NCBI RefSeq assembly: GCF_014201715.1
Contig: NZ_JACHFD010000011.1
Location: 62,001-126,000 of the forward strand
Source: Haloferula luteola
GTDB taxonomy: Bacteria; Verrucomicrobiota; Verrucomicrobiia; Verrucomicrobiales; Akkermansiaceae
Length of the DNA: 64,000 bases
Direction: 5' to 3'
Under the pieces are notes generated by a model. That model was not told where the DNA came from. It made no database searches and saw only the letters and a program-made list of their open reading frames with translations. Below, in pieces: positions 60,314 to 64,000 of this stretch. Made by a program: the position numbers and the translations under genes. Each line of letters starts with the position of its first letter. Within the stretch, counting starts at the first letter, position 1.

Positions 60314-60854
60314 TCGCCGCCCGGGCGGTTTCACGCTGCTGGAGATCATCATCGTGCTCGCCCTGTCGGTGATGATCATCGGCGGGGCCGCAGGGATGAT
60401 GTATTTCAACCGCGATGAGGCCCGTCTGAACAACGCCGTGGGCGAAGTCGAAGTGCTGGCCAAGCGGGCTCGATCGCTAGCGACACTTCAGCAGAAGCCT
60501 TATGCTCTGGAGTTTACGGCCCATCAGGTGAATCTGCTGCCCTATGCTGAAGCCTTGATGGATCCCAACGACCGCGACTATTACCTTCAGGCCGCGGTTG
60601 AAAGGGAAGGCGAGATCGCCCCAGTGACTTCGAGCTTCGTGGTGGACGATGATCTGATGGTTCTCGTCCGCCGTTGGGCGACGGGGACGTGGCAACCGGT
60701 CGAAAGACAGGATCGGCAGATCTGGCGCTTTGATCCTCAAGGTATTTGTGAGCCGCTGGGCGTCCGCCTGGAAACACAGAACGGGAATTGGATTGCCGTC
60801 CTTTTCCATCCACTGACTGCCGCGGTTGCGGAATCTGAAAGCGAAATCCGATGA
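60285..60854 (+). CDS. gspH: Type II secretion minor pseudopilin H
   Basis: A 189-residue protein with prepilin motif PGG/FTLLEIIIVLALSVMIIGG. ATG 60285 was chosen as the nearest start to the signal; it overlaps the gspG end by 29 bp. The downstream region is the globular minor pseudopilin part. GspH joins the tip of the pseudopilus. The start is uncertain, because the frame is open upstream without other credible starts. Confidence 0.85.
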   Translation: MTSAVRRTSDRRPGGFTLLEIIIVLALSVMIIGGAAGMMYFNRDEARLNNAVGEVEVLAKRARSLATLQQKPYALEFTAHQVNLLPYAEALMDPNDRDYYLQAAVEREGEIAPVTSSFVVDDDLMVLVRRWATGTWQPVERQDRQIWRFDPQGICEPLGVRLETQNGNWIAVLFHPLTAAVAESESEIR

Positions 60855-61276
60855 AACGTCCCTGCCCACCGAAACGCCCATCAGGCTTCCTCATGCTCGA
60901 GGTGGTCCTGGCGCTGGGTATTTTCGGGATGGTGGCGACGGCATTCGCGGTGGCATTGGCCCGGACTTCCGATGCGGCACAGCTTTCCCAGCGGCGGATG
61001 CAGATCAATCGGATTCTCGACAGCGCGTTGACCGCGACCTTGTCGTTGCCGACCTTGGAAGAAGGTACGGAAACGGCGGTTTTGGACGAGGAAATTGGGG
61101 GTGCGCAGGTGGAGGTGGATACGGTGGTGATCCCCTTGGAGGATTTGGTGAACCAAGACGGGCAATCTTTGCAGGAAATGTACCGCATCGTGGTGACGGC
61201 GCACTGGTTTGAAAATGGCGAGTGGCAGGAGGAATCGGCCGACACTTGGCGCTATTCGAGGATGTACCAGCCATGA
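60851..61276 (+). CDS. gspI: Type II secretion minor pseudopilin I
   Basis: A 141-residue protein with motif PSG/FLMLEVVLALGIFGMVATAF, where Met is inserted at +3 as in many GspI proteins. ATG 60851 overlaps the gspH stop (ATGA). GspI is in the tip complex with J and K. Confidence 0.88.
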   Translation: MKRPCPPKRPSGFLMLEVVLALGIFGMVATAFAVALARTSDAAQLSQRRMQINRILDSALTATLSLPTLEEGTETAVLDEEIGGAQVEVDTVVIPLEDLVNQDGQSLQEMYRIVVTAHWFENGEWQEESADTWRYSRMYQP

Positions 61277-61989
61277 ACCGTCATTTTTCTCGCACGCCAT
61301 CGAATCGTTCGGGTTTCACCTTGTTGGAACTGGTGTTGGCAATTGGGCTCTTGGCGATTTTGGTCGGCATGGTGATGTCAGTTGCCACACAGAACATCGC
61401 ATTGGGCCGGGCGGTGGTGGATCGCCAGAACGAGGTGAGTGTCGAAACGGCATTTTTTGAGATGCTTTCCCGGCAATTTTCGCAACTTCCGGGCAACACT
61501 CGGATGGAGTTGGTGAGTCAGGATTCCGGGGCGCAGTACCTTTCGGATCTGACCTTGCAGAATGTTCCCTCGACCTTCACCTGGGGTGGGGGAGAGCAGG
61601 TAGCGAAGGCAATCCAGTTGTCAACGGTCCGTCGCCGGGATGGGTTGCTCGACATCGTGCTGCGCTACTATGAGAACCCGATTTTGGAGGAAACGACGGA
61701 AGAGGACGAAACGGCGTTGCCAGGCGACGACGAGCCTTTTGCTGAGATCGTTCTGTTGGAGGACGTCTACATTTTTGAATGGGAGGTTCTCGACGGTCGC
61801 ACCATGGAGTGGGGATATGATTGGGATTTGGAGGGGCGCTTACCTCTGCAGATGAAGTTGACGTTCATGGCCAGCTCGGTTTCGGAACCGATCACCCACA
61901 TCTTCTGGGTGACCCCAAAGCAAAATCCTGAAGTGGTGATGCGACAACTGCAGCAGACTCAATCCCGTGACAATAACGTAGTCCGATGA
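61273..61989 (+). CDS. gspJ: Type II secretion minor pseudopilin J
   Basis: A 238-residue protein beginning MNRHFSRTPSNRSG with the cleavage motif RSG/FTLLELVLAIGLLAILVGMV. ATG 61273 overlaps the gspI stop. The globular domain is large and acidic near the middle (EETTEEDETALPGDDEP). Predicted minor pseudopilin tip component. Confidence 0.88.
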   Translation: MNRHFSRTPSNRSGFTLLELVLAIGLLAILVGMVMSVATQNIALGRAVVDRQNEVSVETAFFEMLSRQFSQLPGNTRMELVSQDSGAQYLSDLTLQNVPSTFTWGGGEQVAKAIQLSTVRRRDGLLDIVLRYYENPILEETTEEDETALPGDDEPFAEIVLLEDVYIFEWEVLDGRTMEWGYDWDLEGRLPLQMKLTFMASSVSEPITHIFWVTPKQNPEVVMRQLQQTQSRDNNVVR

Positions 61990-62915
61990 ATTCTCGCAGT
62001 ATTCAACCACGGGGTGTCGCGCTGTTGGCGGTGATCTGGCTCATCGCCTTGCTTTCATTTGCGACCGTGGCGGCGATTCGAGTGGTGGCATTCGATCTCG
62101 ATGTCTCCAACTCGAGCATTCATGGATTCCGCGCGAAGCAACTCGCGGAAATGGGGATTGCTTTGGGTTGCAATCCGGCGATCGAGCGCACGGACCCGAT
62201 TCTGCACCAGTATTCCGAAGAAACGGAGGAGGGCTTTGAAGTGCAACTGCGGTCAGAGGGCGGGAAATTCAACATCAATTACCTGCTTGCCCAGAAGGAT
62301 GAGAATCTCCTCAAGTCGATGTTCATCGACTGGGGAATCACGGTGGAAGATGCCGGAATTTTGGTCGATTGCCTGACAGATTGGATCGACGAAAACGATG
62401 AGATGTCGCTGAACGGGGCGGAAGAGCAGTGGTATTCGGCGGAGGGGCGAATCAATCAGCCTTTCAATCGCTTGTTCTACAATTTGGACGAAATGCGCCT
62501 CGTGAAGGGGATGGAGATGGTCGAAGCCTACAATCCGAATTGGCGGGATTGGTTTTGCATTTGGAGCGGGGGACCGCTGGATTTGAACGAGGCGTCCGCC
62601 GAATTGATCGCTGTGGCAGCGGATGTCACGGTCTCGGAAGCGGAGCTGATTCCTGAGACGGTTCGTGGACCCGATGGCATTCGGGATACCGACGACGACC
62701 AGCCATTTCAATCGGCGGAGCAAGCGCTGTCGCTGCTTGGCGTGGACAGCAGCTTGCGGCCAGAAGTCGCGGGGCGATTCACTGTCAACGACACCACCAC
62801 TCGTATTGAAAGCATCGGCGTGGCCACCAGTGCCCGTCGCAAAATAACTGTCATTGTCCGCAACCGTACCGGTCAACCGGCGGTTTTGGAACGAACTGAG
62901 GAAGTAGTCCCTTGA
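61986..62915 (+). CDS. gspK: Type II secretion minor pseudopilin K
   Basis: A 309-residue protein with N-terminal RGVALLAVIWLIALLSFATVAA in place of the classic FTLLE pattern, as in GspK. The following globular part includes GGKFNINYLLAQKDENLL and helix-hairpin-helix-like GGPLDLNEASAELIAVA. ATG 61986 overlaps the gspJ stop. GspK caps the pseudopilus. The TGA at 62913-62915 overlaps a TTG start of the next gene. Confidence 0.9.
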   Translation: MNSRSIQPRGVALLAVIWLIALLSFATVAAIRVVAFDLDVSNSSIHGFRAKQLAEMGIALGCNPAIERTDPILHQYSEETEEGFEVQLRSEGGKFNINYLLAQKDENLLKSMFIDWGITVEDAGILVDCLTDWIDENDEMSLNGAEEQWYSAEGRINQPFNRLFYNLDEMRLVKGMEMVEAYNPNWRDWFCIWSGGPLDLNEASAELIAVAADVTVSEAELIPETVRGPDGIRDTDDDQPFQSAEQALSLLGVDSSLRPEVAGRFTVNDTTTRIESIGVATSARRKITVIVRNRTGQPAVLERTEEVVP

Positions 62916-64000
62916 GCAAACCGATCGAATACTCACTGCTGCTGCCTGGCTCCAAGGGCTGGGAAGTTTGGAAAAAGAATGCCGAGGGTCGCTATGAGCG
63001 GGCGTCGGGCGATGATGGTCCGCTGTTGGCTGGAGAGCTGGAAAACATCCCTAGCGGTGAGCTGGCGATGCTGTTTCCGGTCCGCGAGCTGCAAGCGATG
63101 CCGTTCCGCGCCGCCAGTACCGAGGATGAGTTGTTTGAGGACCTCGCCGTGATGCACGCCGAGCGGCTGGGGATTCGCCCGGACCCGATGGCGGGGCAAC
63201 TGAGTGACACGTTTGTGGTGGAGCGGGAGGTCGACAGCACGGTGCTCGTGCAGGTGGTGATCCAGAATCCCCGTGATGGGGAGCTTCCGGCAAGGACTCC
63301 AAAGGAGTTCGATCTTTCGCCGCGGGCTTACGCCGTCTCGGGCAATGAGGTGTGCTTGTGGAAGGAATTGGGACGGTGGGTGTTCGCTTTGTACAAAGGC
63401 GGAAAGTTGATTTACTGCCAGGCCACCTCAGCAAGTGGAGACGAACCGAATGAGGCGGTATTGCGGGAAATTCGGCTGGCGGTGAGCCAGCTGAACATTC
63501 AGGGGCTGAAGGTGATGCCGGATGTTTGTCGAGTGTGGCCTCCGGCCGCGGAGCTGGGGGTTGCGGGCGCCCTGGAGGGGATTTTCTCCCAAACGATTGT
63601 CGAGCGGCGTCCCGATCCGGATTTTCCGGAACCTCCCAGCAAGTTGCTTCCTGCTGACGTGCGGGCTGCCCGGCGTGAGCGTCAAAAGCGAAATCAAATT
63701 CTGGCCGGGGTCGCGGTGTTGGGGATCGCCTATCTCGGATTCGTGGGTTGGAAGGGTTTTGAGCTCTGGCAAAGTGTGAGCAAGCGCAACCAGCTAGCTC
63801 AGGAAGCAGCAGCAGTGGCAGGCGAGTCGGGAGTTTTTCAGGAGCATCAGTCTCGGTGGGACGAGTTGGGTCCCTTGGTGGACGATACTCACAGTTTGCT
63901 GGAGGTGATGTTAGAGATCAAACAGGCCATTCCTCCGAACTCGGGCCTGCGTCTCAAAACGGCGGATCTGAATTTGGCCGAGGATTCGTTCCGGTTGATC
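62912..64000 (+). CDS. gspL: GspL-like type II secretion inner-membrane protein (partial)
   Basis: A reading frame open from TTG 62912 to the window end (363 codons). The TTG overlaps the gspK TGA (TTGA). The visible protein begins with a cytoplasmic part that fits the actin-like GspL/PilM-like domain (ELAMLFPVRELQAMPFRAA, EAVLREIRLAVSQLNI), then a membrane helix (ILAGVAVLGIAYLGFVGW) followed by a periplasmic coiled region. In T2SS, GspL bridges the ATPase GspE to the pseudopilus. The assignment comes from position and topology; no ATG offers a better start. Confidence 0.75.
   Translation, partial: MSKPIEYSLLLPGSKGWEVWKKNAEGRYERASGDDGPLLAGELENIPSGELAMLFPVRELQAMPFRAASTEDELFEDLAVMHAERLGIRPDPMAGQLSDTFVVEREVDSTVLVQVVIQNPRDGELPARTPKEFDLSPRAYAVSGNEVCLWKELGRWVFALYKGGKLIYCQATSASGDEPNEAVLREIRLAVSQLNIQGLKVMPDVCRVWPPAAELGVAGALEGIFSQTIVERRPDPDFPEPPSKLLPADVRAARRERQKRNQILAGVAVLGIAYLGFVGWKGFELWQSVSKRNQLAQEAAAVAGESGVFQEHQSRWDELGPLVDDTHSLLEVMLEIKQAIPPNSGLRLKTADLNLAEDSFRLI

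Noticed and set aside
59702..60463. N-terminal extension of carboxynorspermidine synthase
   Set aside because: Overlaps gspG and gspH on the opposite strand; the dinucleotide-binding site starts just after ATG 59701.

Overview
The window looks like chromosome from a Verrucomicrobiota bacterium, probably of the Verrucomicrobiales. The evidence is a short protein of a family restricted to Verrucomicrobia and Planctomycetes (6117-6536), a lysine/alanine-rich histone H1-like protein, DUF1080 and EF-hand secreted proteins, a large LamG/TSP3/PQQ/cytochrome c secreted protein, and the frequent absence of clear Shine-Dalgarno sites. No phage, insertion sequence or CRISPR array is visible. Both tRNA genes (Leu-CAG and Asp-GTC) encode their own CCA.

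Layout. 1-2.85 kb (minus) is a uronate/sugar module: a mannonate dehydratase, a DUF1080 secreted protein, a sugar isomerase-like TIM barrel and the start of a probable Nramp-type transporter. 3-27.5 kb is mostly housekeeping: a porin and an AspT-type exporter, miaA, an RRM protein, a D,D-carboxypeptidase, phosphofructokinase, an Lrp regulator, phosphatidylserine decarboxylase, a lipoprotein-ResB-CcsA cytochrome c assembly set, an MFS transporter, an L,D-transpeptidase, MidA- and RlmI-type methyltransferases, a NYN protein, DNA polymerase III delta', an M16 protease, tRNA-Leu and infA. 27.6-41 kb holds scpA, an AsmA-like protein, metF, an EF-hand protein, sdhC-sdhA without sdhB, tRNA-Asp, a predicted pseudokinase with a TPR-like tail coupled to a squalene/phytoene synthase, a DtxR-type regulator and nspC. 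41.4-46.5 kb is one 1714-residue secreted multidomain protein.

47.1-57.1 kb is the most unusual part. Three exact 156-bp tandem repeats, each carrying two 18-20-bp perfect palindromes, precede a tightly packed plus-strand operon of seven genes. Five of its six junctions are stop/start overlaps of the ATGA type or nearly touching. It encodes an HMG-CoA reductase homologue, a UbiA-type prenyltransferase, a PEP-synthase-like phosphotransferase without the PEP/pyruvate barrel, a BtaA-like (DUF3419) aminocarboxypropyl transferase, a membrane protein that appears to fuse a phytol/dolichol-kinase half to a DUF92 half, a GNAT acyltransferase and an OleC-like AMP-forming ligase. A small PLDc_N membrane protein and an atypical lactate/malate dehydrogenase follow on the same strand. 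Together these families suggest synthesis of an isoprenoid-linked lipid or small molecule. I do not recognise the pathway, and the product is not determinable from sequence.

58.5-64 kb holds carboxynorspermidine synthase (partner of nspC, 18 kb away) and, divergently, a type II secretion pseudopilin operon gspG-H-I-J-K-L. The last gene starts with TTG and runs off the window.
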